NCBI RefSeq assembly: GCF_964275005.1
Contig: NC_092695.1
Coordinates: 14,399,697-14,463,696, forward strand
From: Diadema setosum
Taxonomy: Eukaryota; Echinodermata; Echinoidea; Diadematoida; Diadematidae
DNA: 64,000 nt
Direction: 5' to 3'
Part shown: positions 33,844 to 45,546 of the stretch, piece after piece
How positions within the stretch are numbered: the first letter of the stretch is position 1
Layout: the number at the start of each line of letters is the position of its first letter
Position numbers and translations under genes: made by a program
Notes under the pieces: model-generated
The model's database searches: none
Told to the model about the DNA's origin: nothing
Seen by the model: the letters and a program-made list of their open reading frames with translations, nothing else

Positions 33844-34149
33844 AAAGATCTGCTGCACACTCTTTGATAAATTAGGGAAATATAACGTCAATCTCCAAAG
33901 TGTACAAAGTCTATCGAAGGGATCCTGTATATAGCGGAGCTTTTGCATGTTTATGATTGCAATACAACGATCTGGTGCGTAGTTCTGGCGATATTTGGAC
34001 AATTTTCCATTAAGAAAGTTCGAGATTTGTCCTCATCTCGGGAATTGCTTGGGGGATAAATGATTTGTCTGCCTAAACACTTCCGTAGGGGCGGGGCAAA
34101 TGCCCCTTTGCCCCCCCCCCCCCCCCCCCCGAGATAGATTCGACGCCCC
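33844..34149. repeat. single GC-rich transposon end
   Basis: The minus strand reads AGGGGCGTCGAATCTATCTC followed by a G run and GGGCAAAGGGGCATTTGCCC, which resembles a hAT-type terminus. Upstream, GATATTTGGACAATTTTCC resembles segments near 20965 and 21513. No matching second end was found. Confidence 0.4.
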
Positions 34150-34216
34150 TGATCTTCCCTGGGTATAATAATAATAATACATACAATTTCTATAGCGCCG
34201 TTCTCCACTTTGATTA
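34150..34216 (-). repeat. LINE/SINE 3' tail fragment
   Basis: The minus strand reads GGAGAACGGCGCTATAGAAA followed by (TAT)n, the typical 3' end of CR1/L2-like elements. Nothing upstream of it is identifiable. Confidence 0.5.
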
Positions 34217-34800
34217 AATGCTCAAGGTATGCTCATAGATGTATCCTGATTGAGTCACCAGTCACTGTCGTTTCTCAGGAATGATTCAGGAAATGGAGGG
34301 GGTTCAATTATGGCAATATAGTTTTTGTTATTGTTTGTTTGTTTGTTTGTTTGTTTTCGTACATATCTTGCAGATGGTCCCCAGTTACTCGCGTCATAGC
34401 ATGTTTACATATAGGCCTATACTATTTGACGTTGTCAACGTCTGAGCCATACCTTACACTGTATGTCGATGTTACTTTCTTCGCGAGCGAGCGAAGCGAG
34501 CGAGCGCTTGAGAAAATTATGTATACATTTTCCTACAAGATATAAAATACTGTTCAGCTCTGTTACCTGTCTGAAGGCCGGCGTACAAACGTCATGCAAT
34601 ATGCCAAAATTGATACAATCACATTTCTGCTTCCTCCATTTTTTTTTTTCAAAATTCAGGGGGGATGATTGTACAGGCCATCCCCCCCTCCTCCATTTCA
34701 GGGGGGGATATATCCCCCCCATCCCCCCCGGGATTTACGCTTCTTGTATTGTAAATTTGGGACCCTGTGGAAGAACTGTCATATTTTGCAGATATGACTG
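34217..34800. other. unresolved repeat-rich stretch
   Basis: Holds (GTTT)n at 34335-34363, GCGAGCGAGCGAAGCGAGCG near 34485 (kin to the GCTCGCTCGCTGCG motif in the hAT element), and C/G runs at 34658-34730. No gene seen. Confidence 0.4.
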
Positions 34801-34978
34801 CAGGGCTGCCAACATTTGAAACTAGTTGAGAGTGAGACCCCCATTGGCCAATGCTATGATTTATGAGGCAAAATGAGTGAGATCAATAGAAATGCATGCA
34901 AATGAAATCAAGTTTTAGAGTGAGAAAGGACCAAAATGAGTGAGTCTTACTCTCAATGAGTGAGAGTTGGCAGCCCTG
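34801..34978. mobile_element. 178-bp MITE, CAGGGCTGCCAAC ends
   Basis: Inverted ends CAGGGCTGCCAAC and GTTGGCAGCCCTG, with TGACTG duplicated exactly (34795-34800 and 34979-34984). The interior repeats GAGTGAGA. The terminal CAGGG and a 6-bp duplication fit hAT; there is no coding capacity. Confidence 0.85.
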
Positions 34979-34984
34979 TGACTG

Positions 34985-35728
34985 AACGGGCAATCCCCCA
35001 TTTCTTCATACTGTACGTATATGCAATGTATATGCAACTTGTGTGTATTTTCTTTTTTTTTTTTCATCTGAAGACGGAAATAAAAACAAACATTCACAAG
35101 CACTCTTTTTCAAATGAAATCCAAATCAATATCTCTCGAGCAGTACTGACATACGTTGTATATCAGAATACAGCATACTTCCAGCCCCCCCCCCCCCCCA
35201 ATCTTTGTACTCCGTCGGGGTCCCTGGCCAGGAACGCTGCAGGGTGGTAAAGGGCTATATACCTGTCGTGCTCTACAAGCCATTTATCCTTCCTTTATCT
35301 TACTCCACTTTCCACTCTCAGTGAGCTTGGCAGCTTGTTGTCATCATGTTCACGTAGCTTGGTTTGGAAGCCCCTGCTGGAATGCGGCTCCTGAACTATA
35401 TTCTCTGTACGTGTCATGTTAACTGAACTTCTAAATTTGATTATTCCACATTATACATTATGTATTTATGCCACCATGACACCCTAAAAAAACAAAAACA
35501 AACTGCATCCACATCCATTTGAATCATAACACAAATGTCTTTACTTGTTAATACTGATACTGTTGCATCATGTGACTTCTGTAGTAACATTAATTTGTTT
35601 GTTTGTGTGTGTGTGTGTGTGTGTGTTTCAAATCATATTCCCCTCAGACATATATATGGTCTGAATAGACATGTGCCCCATCCCATTTCCCTATTGACCG
35701 ATTCTGTGACGCGCTATGTGTATTTTTG
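34985..35728. other. no gene; (GT)n run
   Basis: Contains a C run at 35187-35199 and (TG)n at 35605-35627. Nothing else recognised. Confidence 0.4.
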
Positions 35729-36502
35729 GCATGGGCAGCGCCATTACTGCGGTGTATCATCCGACCCCCCCTCCTCTCTCCCCACCCCTCTCACGCGCGC
35801 AGAATGAAAAATTATAGAATGGGTAGCGAGAATCCTGCGATCTGATTGGTCGAGAGCTATGTGTTCATTTTTACTGGCCGCACGCTGAGTCACAGTGGTA
35901 AACATGTTATCGCGCACTTAGCAAGAGTACGCGTACTTGTAACAAAGGTTCGCGCACTAAAGCAAGCGTTCGCGCACTCAGCTTGGCCATGCATCCAGTA
36001 AAAACTTATGCATGGCTGGCCATGCATCCAGTAAAAACTGTAAGTACTGGTATGCATGCCCTTTACGGAATGCCAAAAGGAAATGCATCCAGTAATTTTG
36101 TCATCGGGTAACACGATAGAAAACTGGGTTTTTGACAAGAAAATTACCCATTCTATAAATCAAATGACGCACATGTCTTTTCGTGCGTCAGTCGGAATAT
36201 AGTGTGCATGCGGTAACTATGGAATTTAGCCTAAACCCACTCGGCTTCGCCTCGTGGGTTAAGCATTCCATAGTTACCTTATGCACACAATTCCGACTGA
36301 CGCACTCAGACCTGTGCGTCATTTGTATACTGATGCGTGGTTGTTTTAGCCAATGGGCATCTCGTACTGAGTGCGCGAATGCTTGCTTAGTGCGCGAACC
36401 TTTGTTACAGTTGCGCGATAAACATGTTGCCCGTGGGGTGGGGGAGAGCAGGGGGGGTCGGCTGAGACACCGCAATTTGAGCTCATGGCTGCGCCCAGTG
36501 CC
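35729..36502. mobile_element. nested palindromic element
   Basis: Outer ends GGCATGGGCAGCGCCAT and ATGGCTGCGCCCAGTGCC are inverted partners, as are GCGGTGTATCATCCGACCCC / GGGGTCGGCTGAGACACCGC. Next inward is AACATGTTATCGCGCACTTA against its partner near 36405-36430 (ACAGTTGCGCGATAAACATG). An inner hairpin of about 125 bp (36183-36307) carries GTGCGTCAGTCGGAAT and ATTCCGACTGACGCAC around ACTCGGCTTCGCCTCG. The left arm also repeats GGCCATGCATCCAGTAAAAA twice. No frame of note; class unknown. Confidence 0.7.
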
Positions 36503-37333
36503 ATAAAATGTCTGCTGCCCTCAACGAACCCGAATCGGTCAATACCCGATTTTAGCCTGGGACCTCTGACTGAACAAGTTTGCTTTTACGTCGGCCTAGT
36601 CATGATTCCTTGAAGGTTTCAGCTTCATCGAGGTTTTTAGCCTTTGTTGAAACGGAAACGCATAAAATCATATTACCGTATTGTGGAAAGCTATACGAAT
36701 GCATTGCACAATGAGCGGGAAAACATTTTTTCCTTTTCTTTTTTTTTTTGGAGCTACTGTACAGGCTATATTTTCACTGGCATGTTATTTTCCCCGTGGC
36801 AATGATAAGCCTGTTGAGTAAATTTATGAATTTTCCCCCTCTCTTCAACAGAAGTGCTAACTTCTGTCGAAGGACAGTCAATATGAGCGAAATTTCAAGT
36901 TTTTCGAGTATCTTAGGAATTCTTATAACTAGACCTCTTGCTCAGTCATTTTTCACTCTACTTCTCTCTTTCTCTTATCCACTGTACTATGGTCTGATTA
37001 CCCTCCATTTTCCCCTTTCCTTCTTTCTTTCTTGCTTCTTTACAACCCAACGGTCTTTTTAACGGACCATTTCATTGTATTTTACAGTTTCATTACAGGG
37101 TTGTTTTTTCAGCGCTTCCCTCCATCCCCCCCCCCCCCCCAAACTACACTTTAACTTTATGTTCTCTCCTATTCCCTTTCTTCCACAGGAACCTATTCAG
37201 GACTTAGCTTATACAATGTAGTTATTTTTTTTCTCTCCCACATCAATCCTTCATAGGATCTACTCTACCCCCTTCATTTTATCAGCTTTCATTCCTTTTT
37301 TCTTCTTTCCTTTCTCTCATACTCCATAGTCTT
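36503..37333. other. pyrimidine-rich intergenic DNA
   Basis: T- and C-rich on the plus strand, with no recognised gene. The open frames here are low-complexity F/L/S-rich translations. Confidence 0.4.
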
Positions 37334-37587
37334 ATAATAATAATAATAATAATAATAATAATGTCTTACTTACCCAGGGTAGCCTCTTCAGTGTTGCCAC
37401 TGCTCTACCACAGGGCCCTGCTATCATTATTACCCTAACGTTGCCAGGTACCCATTTATACACCTGGGTCGAGAGGGACATAGTGGGTAAAAACATCTTG
37501 TCCAAGGACGTAAGTACTGGGCGGGATTCAAACTCGGGTCCTCCAATCGGGAGTCGGGATTCTTATACACTATGCCACAGCGCCCCT
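37334..37587 (-). mobile_element. tRNA-derived SINE
   Basis: The minus strand starts GGGGCGCTGTGGCATAGTG, an A-box-like TGGCATAGTG. A B-box-like GAGTTTGAATCC lies at 37524-37535 (consensus GGTTCGAATCC), at tRNA-like spacing. The body includes GGTACCTGGCAACGTTAGGG and the tail is (ATT)n at 37334-37361. Such SINEs are transcribed by RNA polymerase III and moved by a partner LINE. Confidence 0.75.
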
Positions 37588-38104
37588 CCTTACTCTCTTC
37601 TCCACTTACCTTTTTCCTTCCCGATTTATATTCTTCCTTTCGTCAATTTTATCCCAGGTTCCATAGTCCACATCGTTCACGGTTTTATTTCTCTCCCTTG
37701 GTTTTGTCAAACTTCACTTCTCTTTCTCTTATCTCCATGATTTTCCAACCTTTAACTTCTCCCTCTCCCGCTCCTTCTATTTTATCTGTCTTCTAACAAT
37801 TTCTGCACTTTTTGCCTTCCTTATAACTCTCCGTGTGTCGCTTCTCTCCTCAACTCTCCCCTTTCTAGGCTCTTCTAGGCAATAGTCCCTGCAAGGACTA
37901 TGTACACATGGTGTTGCTAATTATTATGATGCCTGTCTAGCAATCAAGAGGTCGTTGATTCGAGTTAAACCCGAGTAAAAATGTCCATGAATATTAGCAT
38001 GGCTACTACTGAAACACTGAATAATCAGCGTTTATACATCAATGAAGGACAACTAGTAAATCAGTTGTAATAAACCCTTAAAAGTTGCTCATTTGTGTGC
38101 TGAG
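37588..38104. other. no recognised feature
   Basis: Pyrimidine-rich, then plain sequence. Nothing supported. Confidence 0.35.
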
Positions 38105-38365
38105 AGATGGAGCTCCATCTTGAGTCTGTGGCTGGCTTACACAGTGGAATGCTGCCTGTGGAGATTAACTCAGGCAGCTGCTACATGCAAATCCTACAAC
38201 AAATCCTTGTCGCTGTATAAGTTTGTGGCAGCCATACAGGTTTGACTGCAGAGAAGCATCCCTCCCCTCTACCCCCACCCCTTTCCCCGAGAAAGTAGCT
38301 ACAAGTAAGGCCTTTGCATTGCTTGGTTTTAAATGCCTCTGATTACATGTGTAGTGAAGTACAGA
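38105..38365 (+). repeat. family C repeat, copy 1
   Basis: GGAGCTCCATCTTGAGTCTG, CAGGCAGCTGCTACATGCAA, GGCCTTTGCATTGCTTGGTT and TTACATGTGTAGTG recur in order at 41665-42035. No termini or coding capacity were recognised. Confidence 0.6.
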
Positions 38366-39639
38366 AAGAAATGACTTATTATCATCATTTGTTTTTCTGT
38401 GGCCCGACAACAGAATTTGGTTACCCTAATAGCTATAGAAAAGCATGAGCAACAATAATAATGTAATAGAACATTAAAATCATATGACAAACTACAATTA
38501 TGTGAAAATTGGCAAGTATGATAAAGGGCTTCAAATACCATGTATTGTGACATACTACTAGTAGTCAATATCAAACTGAGGCATGAACATGGTTCTTTTA
38601 TACTCAGTATTAAATGAAAGGTTTTGCCTATATTCAGAAATAATATTGCCAAAAAAATTGGCCACAAGCAAAAAGGATTAAACTAAATTTGGTCATAAGT
38701 TTGGCCTGTGAAGATTAGCAGGGATTTGTCAATTCTGATCGCAGCATCTTGCTGGAATGTGTGCAGTCATCAAGCACTGAGCCATGAGTTAATTATTCTC
38801 TCCTTTTCTGGATGAGGAAAATGCATAGAAACAACATACACTCAAGCCCAATAGAGCCACCAAAGCATATAATTTCTGAAATAAAAGGTCCGACATCTAT
38901 TTCTGATGTCGGACCTTTTCTGAGGTCCGACATCTATTTCTGATGGTCACAAGCAACTATTAATGTTGAGCCTTATATACACACACATACACACATACAG
39001 AGAAGACTGGACTTAAGACATGTGAACTGAAACAAATGCAGAAGATCAACACACAAAAGTTGGGTCTGAAGTCCAGTTTTTCTTTTTCCCATACTCAGCA
39101 AATGTGTAACAACTGACATCACTCTTACAATCAACTTTTTAGACTAATGGGTGCATTTTTCAACTTTATTATTCACACTGAAATTGTAAATAAAATGATT
39201 TTACACACCTTCCTTGCATGCTTTCAGAGGTCATGACACATTTTCAACATATTGTATGTTATACCTTAATCTTATTACCCTTAGACATCATCTGGCTCTC
39301 CTTTGTTTCGGGTTTGTGCGTTTGAACAGAATATGCAAAGTTGGCACGCCGCTGACTGAGTCGGATGTGCGAACGTGGCACATAAAGAGTAAATTTTCAA
39401 TGCTCATCTGGTCAGAAGCTATTGTACAAAGTGTGTGTTTATGTGTGTGTGACACAAACATACACCCACGCATACACACATACACTTACATTAACCTGAC
39501 ATAAACCAGAAGGATGTACACAACTTGTAAATCAACTTGGGGATAAATGTGAGGGATCACTGAAGTGATGGAGCTTTTTAAATACGTAACACATTGCAAA
39601 CAAAGGGAAACTTATAGTGAAAAATTGAGCTTTGTTCAA
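38366..39639. other. intergenic, one perfect hairpin
   Basis: AAAAGGTCCGACATC (38883-38897) pairs perfectly with GATGTCGGACCTTTT (38905-38919) across a 7-base loop. A second copy of the left arm and loop follows at once (38925-38945). The remainder is not recognised. Confidence 0.6.
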
Positions 39640-40182
39640 TTTCTTACTGATAAGTTTTTATGAAGATACAATGAACTATTTCAAGGATATGGAGTAAAAA
39701 AGGTGAAATTTTAACATTTCCACTTGACTTTTGATCCCATGGCCCAAAACGTTCCCTGAGAGAGTCTTTATCTGGTAATCCTGTACATTTATACACAAAG
39801 TTAAATGAAAATACCTTCGGGCATTGCATAGATACAGGGGAAGTGATGAAACTGTAGAATTTGACCATGACCTATATGACCATGAGCATGTGAGCCTCAA
39901 GTTGATGGGAGCAGCATCCTCAACTCATACATTGTTATATGCCCCACTCTTGCCCTAACCAACAACCTAGACCTTGAAAATCCAAACCCTGACACAGTAA
40001 GCTGTCTGTGACAGATTTGTGACACTGTCTAGCTGTCTCATACAAAAGAAGATACATATGGCAAGTTTCATTTGGATATCTCAAAGAGTTCTTCTCAACT
40101 TATGTCAATTTAAATGGGCAGCACAGACAGACCGACAACACAAAATATTAATGCATCTGTTGACACTTTTTGGTAGTGGCAT
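39640..40182 (+). repeat. family A repeat, copy 3 (3' part)
   Basis: Blocks matching copy 2 from GATATGGAG through TGACCATGAGCATGTGAGCC, ending with CACAGACAGACCGACAACAC and GACACTTTTTGGTAGTGGCA. The 5' half is missing and the final GGCGGAGGCAT is eroded to GGTAGTGGCAT. Confidence 0.6.
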
Positions 40183-40713
40183 AAGAAAATAAAATAGCAA
40201 ACCCCACAACAGCTGCTAATTAGTAGTCCAGTAGATGGTCTATACTCCACGTAGGCCCCCAATGCAGAAAAGTTGCCCAGTGATTTTTTTCTCCCTCTGA
40301 TTCTTGTTGTAGATGGGTATTGAAGTCAATCACCTTATTAGCATATATGTGCAAAATGTAATATGTTGCTAATTCTAATCTCAGAATCCCAAAACATGGA
40401 TAACACCACTTTTCAAGGGTTTCCTGTGGTGAGGAATCCATTTATTACACCAGTTTATACATGCAGTATGATCAAATGCCTAATGACCTGTTGTGCATAT
40501 GGAAATTAGGTCATTATGCTAATTATGATATCTACGACACTTGCACTATTTGAAATGAGAAACTAGTTTTATAGAAAGATTCTTCATCATAGAAAACCTT
40601 GAAATATTGTATTATCTGTGTTTTGGGGCTATCGGAAAACTACAGCACATTGTACATATGCTAATAAAAAGATTATGCTACAATGACTAGGCTAAATTGA
40701 ATTTTCACTAAAG
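40183..40713. other. no recognised feature
   Basis: AT-rich DNA with no gene, repeat limits or RNA seen. Confidence 0.35.
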
Positions 40714-41493
40714 GTGATTAATGCCCCCGCTCCAACAGCCCAGATTCCCTGGTGAGTTTGACTGCCTCAAAATTGTAGAAGTACAATGTAGTTCATATCA
40801 CAAGATTTTCAAGAAAATAAACTGTTGCCATGGCAACACCTTGTCAGGTACAAACACAAAGTGTGTCTTACATTACTACACCTATAGATCATTATGCATA
40901 CCAAATTTGAAATAAATTGCTTAAATACTGTGGAAGTAGTGTACTGCACAAGGTTTTGGGAATATTGTGGTTACCATGGCAACACTTTCTCCAACAAAAA
41001 ACAAAAACAAAAACAAAAACATGTCTTGCACATCTACACCTTAATGTCATCATGTACACCAAATTTGAGTTCAATTGCTTCAAAATTTTTGAAGTAATTC
41101 ACAGGATTTTCAAGAAAATATGGCTCACAGTTACCATGGCAACACCTCGTCGGGTACAGACACAAAGTGTGTCTTGCATAATACACCTATAGATCATTAT
41201 ACATACCAAATTTGAAATAAATTGCTCAAATACTGTGGAAGTAGTTCACTCCACAATGTTTTGGGAAAATTGTGGTTACCATGGCAATGCTTTCTCCGAC
41301 AAACACACAAAAAAACATGTCTTGCACATCTACACCTCAATGTCATCACATAACCCAAGTTTCATCAAAATTACTTCAAAACTATAGGAGTTCTCGACGC
41401 AAGATTTGCAATGTACCGCTTGACCATCCGACCGCCTGACCAACTGACCACAGGCTGATTCCTATATACTCCATTATATGTGGGGGTATAATT
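40714..41493. mobile_element. family X element, copy 2
   Basis: Ends GTGATTAATGCCCCC and ATGTGGGGGTATAATTA are inverted partners, as in copy 1. Four units of about 145-160 bp start X-box-like sites at 40824 (GTTGCCATGGCAAC), 40970 and 41130 (both GTTACCATGGCAAC) and 41275 (GTTACCATGGCAAT). The run before the right end (GACCATCCGACCGCCTGACC) resembles the end of copy 1. This is the cleaner, uninterrupted copy. Confidence 0.75.
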
Positions 41494-41664
41494 AAAAAGT
41501 TGCCCACGGTAGCCAAAGTGGCAACCATGCTGAATTTAATTCAATACCCATTTAGAACATGAATCATCACCACCACCACAACCACCATCACCAACAACAA
41601 CAAACAACCTTGTGCTCAAACGACTTTCTCAGGTCTGAAAAACATCTGCTGGACATAAGTGTGC

Positions 41665-42035
41665 TGAAAGAAGGGCTCCATCTTTGACCCATTGAGGACA
41701 AGCTGATTTTATTATAACACGCATTTCCCATAGACACCTGGCTGAGTATACTCAGGACTAGTCTTCAATTTAACAGGTTAAAACGCTGTTGGCATACACA
41801 GTGAAATAATGCCTGAGGAAAAAAATTAGGCAGCTGCCACATGCAAGGCCTTCAACAAGTTGTTTCTCTCTGTGAGACTGTGGCAGTCACATACAGCAGG
41901 CAACAGCAGCCACAGGTGGTCACTACAGGGGTTTGACTGCAGTTCAGTGAGATCATCCCAAGACACTAAATTCAAGTGAAGCCTTTGCATTGTTTGGTTT
42001 TAGATGTCTCTTGATTTCATGTGTTGTGCATTAAG
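41665..42035 (+). repeat. family C repeat, copy 2
   Basis: GGCTCCATCTT, CAGGCAGCTGCCACATGCAA, GAAGCCTTTGCATTGTTTGG and TTTCATGTGTTGTG parallel copy 1. It is interrupted near its start by the TTAA-type MITE 41684-41781. Confidence 0.6.
41684..41781. mobile_element. short MITE with TTAA-type ends, copy 2
   Basis: Ends (T)TTGACCCATTGAGGACAAG and CTTCAATTTAACAGGTTAA, with ACGCATTTCCCATAGACACC inside, which is the complement of GTGTCTATGGGAAATGC in the copy at 41-133. Inserted in family C. Confidence 0.65.
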
Positions 42036-42269
42036 AAGTACCAATACTATGCTATACAAAAAACACTTTATTTACAAACTTGTCATATCACTATCAGCTA
42101 GATCACTTCTCAAGGTGTGATTAAAAATTCAACAAACTTTGTGAATGCCTTTACAAAAAGCATGCATGTGAATAAACATAAGTAGCTTCTTTATCAATAA
42201 AGAACAAATCTTCCAGAAAAACAGTGAAAACTAGGAAGAGGCAGATTGAGTCTTCCATTGTCTCACATA

Positions 42270-44633
42270 CAGGGGAATCCCATTATAATGATATTGTTGG
42301 TCTTGGGTGATCTATCTTGTTATATCTGGACTCTTGTTGTACCTGAACACTTTGAACTCCCCCCCCCCCCCCCCCATGAAAATGTGAAAAACACACAAGA
42401 GATCTAGGGGTCTCGCGTTCACCTGTGTATCTAAAGTTCACCTTCAACGCATTCTTGCAGACTCTTGCCTGAGAACATTGCAAACTTGGGGGCGTGGCAG
42501 CTTTGAGAGCTTCTACGAGGGTATGGTGTCCATTTGCATATTCCATCACACTGGTAAAAATACCTGCCATGTACCTACACTGTATTTAGAAAATTTGACT
42601 ACGCAGTGAGAAAGAAAAAAGATGTGAATGCAAAAACTGCAACACCCCCCCCCCCCCCCCCATTTGATCCCCACCCAACCCCTGGAGCTACTATGAATAA
42701 CCTTGAAAGTGCTCTCACTAATGTACAATGTATAAACTCAGAGTATTTCCAGTTTCAAACATTTCTTGGGGGTATTTTTTATGTTGTAGCAAGTATGTTT
42801 ATTGTCATCCTTGAGACAACCACTGGGTATGGTGACAAATTTGATCATGTGTTTTCAAGAAGAAGAAAATGTGTTGGTACCACCTCCCACTTTAACTCCC
42901 CCTCCCCCTGCCCACCCCTGGATCTGTCATGAACAAAGTAGAAACTACAGTCACCAATCTGCGTAACCATAGTACTAACTTCGCATATATCTTCTGGTTC
43001 TAGATAGAAGACTTCTAGATAGAAGATTTCTTGAATTTGTGGACTTTGCCTCTCCCACCCACTGCACTGTGCCCCATAGAGCCCCCAAGTATGGAATGGT
43101 GCCCATTTGAACAGATACATATTCTACAACCCTGGCAATAATCCCTGCCAACTTTGGTAAAAATCTGAAAATGCATTTTCAAGAAGATGAAAATGCATAA
43201 TTTAGGCCAAAATTTGGATGACCCCCTTCCCCTCCCGAGCTCCATGGCGAGCACCTCTGGATCCACCATGAACAAAGTTTCAATGTACTTACAGTCCGAC
43301 CTCTCCTATCCAGCCTCCCTCTATCCGGATCTCTCTATTTAATATCTGGATGCGATCTCCGCTGGATTTTTTTTTTTTTTTTCAAATCTAATAATTGCAG
43401 GGGAAAGGGGGATTGATTGATTTTTAATTGAAACTGATTTCTAAAGTAGACTCTTGTTTCAGTTGTAGATAATGTTGATTAACTAAAACTTGACATAACA
43501 CAACAATTTTCTTGGTCAAAACATTTAGATTTTTCCTGTTATTTCACTGCCTTTTCATTCTCCATATTACAACAGTATTTTACTGGGTCTGAGGAGTTTG
43601 TCGTATTGTAAGACAGTCCATCAACCAACTATACACACAAACATGTAACTTGAAACTGGCTGCTGGATTGAACTAACTATCCATACCGTATTTGCCAATA
43701 TCCATACTGTATTTGCCAATATTGATTTTCCCAACAATTAATTTGTTTGTAACTCTGTCCAGGGATACAAAGTAATATTTTCCTCAATTTTGTAGTAACA
43801 AGATTTTGTTTTTCTTCACACAAAACAGTGGTTTTGTATTTTTTTTATGTTTACTGGAACAATGGTCTGCTACATGGGATAGTTTTGTTTTGTTTTTTTG
43901 TTTGTTTGTTTTTTGAATAGGAACACTGAGTACCAGAATTGTTGGAATATTTCATTCACTGCTGTGGCTGCAACATCAACGATATTTGAAGTTTGCTTCA
44001 GCTAATGGTTAATACATGTACTATTTAGAACATGATTTACTAAATCAAACATGAAACTATGACAGATGGATGGAGCTGACTTTTTGTACCATGATGACAT
44101 TTTTCGTTTAGTTAATCTATGATAGCAAGAAAGTGACTCAATCTGTTTCCGAGTGATAATTACATATAGGCCCTACGTTTGATTATGAACAGAAGGTAAT
44201 CATTTCATTAGGTGTTGTTGAACTTTTCGACATTAAAAAAATAATTTCAAGCAAAATAATGTTGTACTTTCATGAACTTGCAATGCTTCATGTTTGCATT
44301 CTGTTGGGCAATGGTGGTATAATCACTGCAAGCACACAAATGGTAAAGCAGAATGGTTATATTCAACAGTAGTCTCTGGTTTTGACATGTGTGATGTTGT
44401 CTTGGCTTGGCAAGCAAAAAACAATTTTATATAATTATCTATTAACTATATCTGTACAAAATTCTTCTTTGGTTTGTTTTTGTTTTTGTTTTGAAAATTT
44501 TCATGAAATACAACTGTAAAAGAAACTTCAAATTCCCATAGGTTAACATGCAAAGTTTGTTGGGATTGAAAGATTTATCTTGTTACAAGCAGATCCTCCT
44601 TGTACCTGATCTCGCTATTATGGGATTCCCCTG
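42270..44633. mobile_element. 2.4-kb pogo/Tigger-like relic
   Basis: CAGGGGAATCCCATTATAA at 42270 and its inverted partner CTATTATGGGATTCCCCTG ending at 44633. TA precedes the left end; GA follows the right end, so the duplication is imperfect. Both ends are followed inward by ATCTTGTTA and TTGTACCTGA-like text. The interior holds family B repeats (about 42640-43290), C runs at 42359-42375 and 42646-42661, and a second TIR-like text, CAGTCCGACCTCTCCTATCC near 43290, without a partner. No transposase remains. Superfamily inferred from the ends. Confidence 0.6.
42640..43290. repeat. family B tandem repeats
   Basis: Degenerate units with CACCCCTGGATCTGTCATGA, ACAAAGTAGAAACTACAGTC, TCTTCTGGTTCTAGATAGAA, GGTGCCCATTTGAACA and CAAGAAGATGAAAATG. 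The same units recur at 60110-60220 and 61074-61355. Confidence 0.6.
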
Positions 44634-45546
44634 GAGTTAATTTTACTACTTCAATTTAAATTTGTATGTCAATATGTTAACACAATATAAATTTGAATCT
44701 GTAACTAGTCTGTTCCCTGTATGCTTTTCCTGTATAAAAAGTGACTTTATTACCAAGTTCTCACTTATCTATTGCTTAATCACTACCAAATGAGTATTCA
44801 CTACATTTCAGTCAGTTTTCTTGGATGAAACTTAATGCCTTTGTGCTTCAGTATCTATGATGGCACAGGGAGGACCTACAGTATGTCACTGTCAACTCTT
44901 CACCAATTTCATACATCTTACGACTGGCTTGTTTCAGCCTTGAGAAATGAACAGAAATCATAATTATTCTGTCTGTTACACTTTTAAAGGGCTTCTTGCA
45001 CCTATTAACTTTGGTATCATGTGTCAGTTGTAACTCATTTGACAGAGAGTCGTAATTTCAGCTAAATTCCATTGAAAGATGGCATTTCACACCAGAAATA
45101 CTGTACTTTCCTAAGTTCAAACTTGATCACAGATCAGCTGACACAAGAGCATTAAATATAATTCTTCATTTGGTACTTCTTTTGTAAGTGCACAACCATG
45201 TCCAGTCACATCATACAAAATTTCATTCATGAGACATGTGTGAATATGTAATCGATGTCCACCACAAGTTGCAATCCTGCATGCTAAACCAGAACAGTAG
45301 AAGCTAAGAAGCAGAAAGAAATTAATGCTACATATATACTTTAGTGTCAATGCCCTTCTGATTCTAAACAGAGTATCTTTTAGACATTATACTTTTCAAC
45401 CCATTGAAGATTTTCTCCCCTCCTTTCTTTGTAATTGCAGGCTGCTACTTAAAAACTCTGAAAGGAAAACTTATCAAATCTGCAGTCATAGCTTATAAGA
45501 GGCGCTTTCAAATGAAAACATGGAAAACAAAAATGTAACGATTTAT
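44634..45546 (-). other. probable SKIC8 3' UTR and flank
   Basis: Sequence following the SKIC8 stop on the minus strand. The only AATAAA I see before the pogo-like relic is at 44746-44751, which would give a 3' UTR of about 800 bases. No repeat family was recognised here. Confidence 0.4.

Noticed and set aside
37334-37587. A functional tRNA gene
   Set aside because: The A- and B-box-like texts are embedded in a longer unit with an (ATT)n tail and no cloverleaf acceptor closure that I can fold, so a SINE fits better.
45117-45350. 77-codon minus-strand frame after SKIC8
   Set aside because: It lies in the expected 3' UTR, has no known motif, and no splice link to SKIC8 is needed because the gene already ends in DCPI and a stop.
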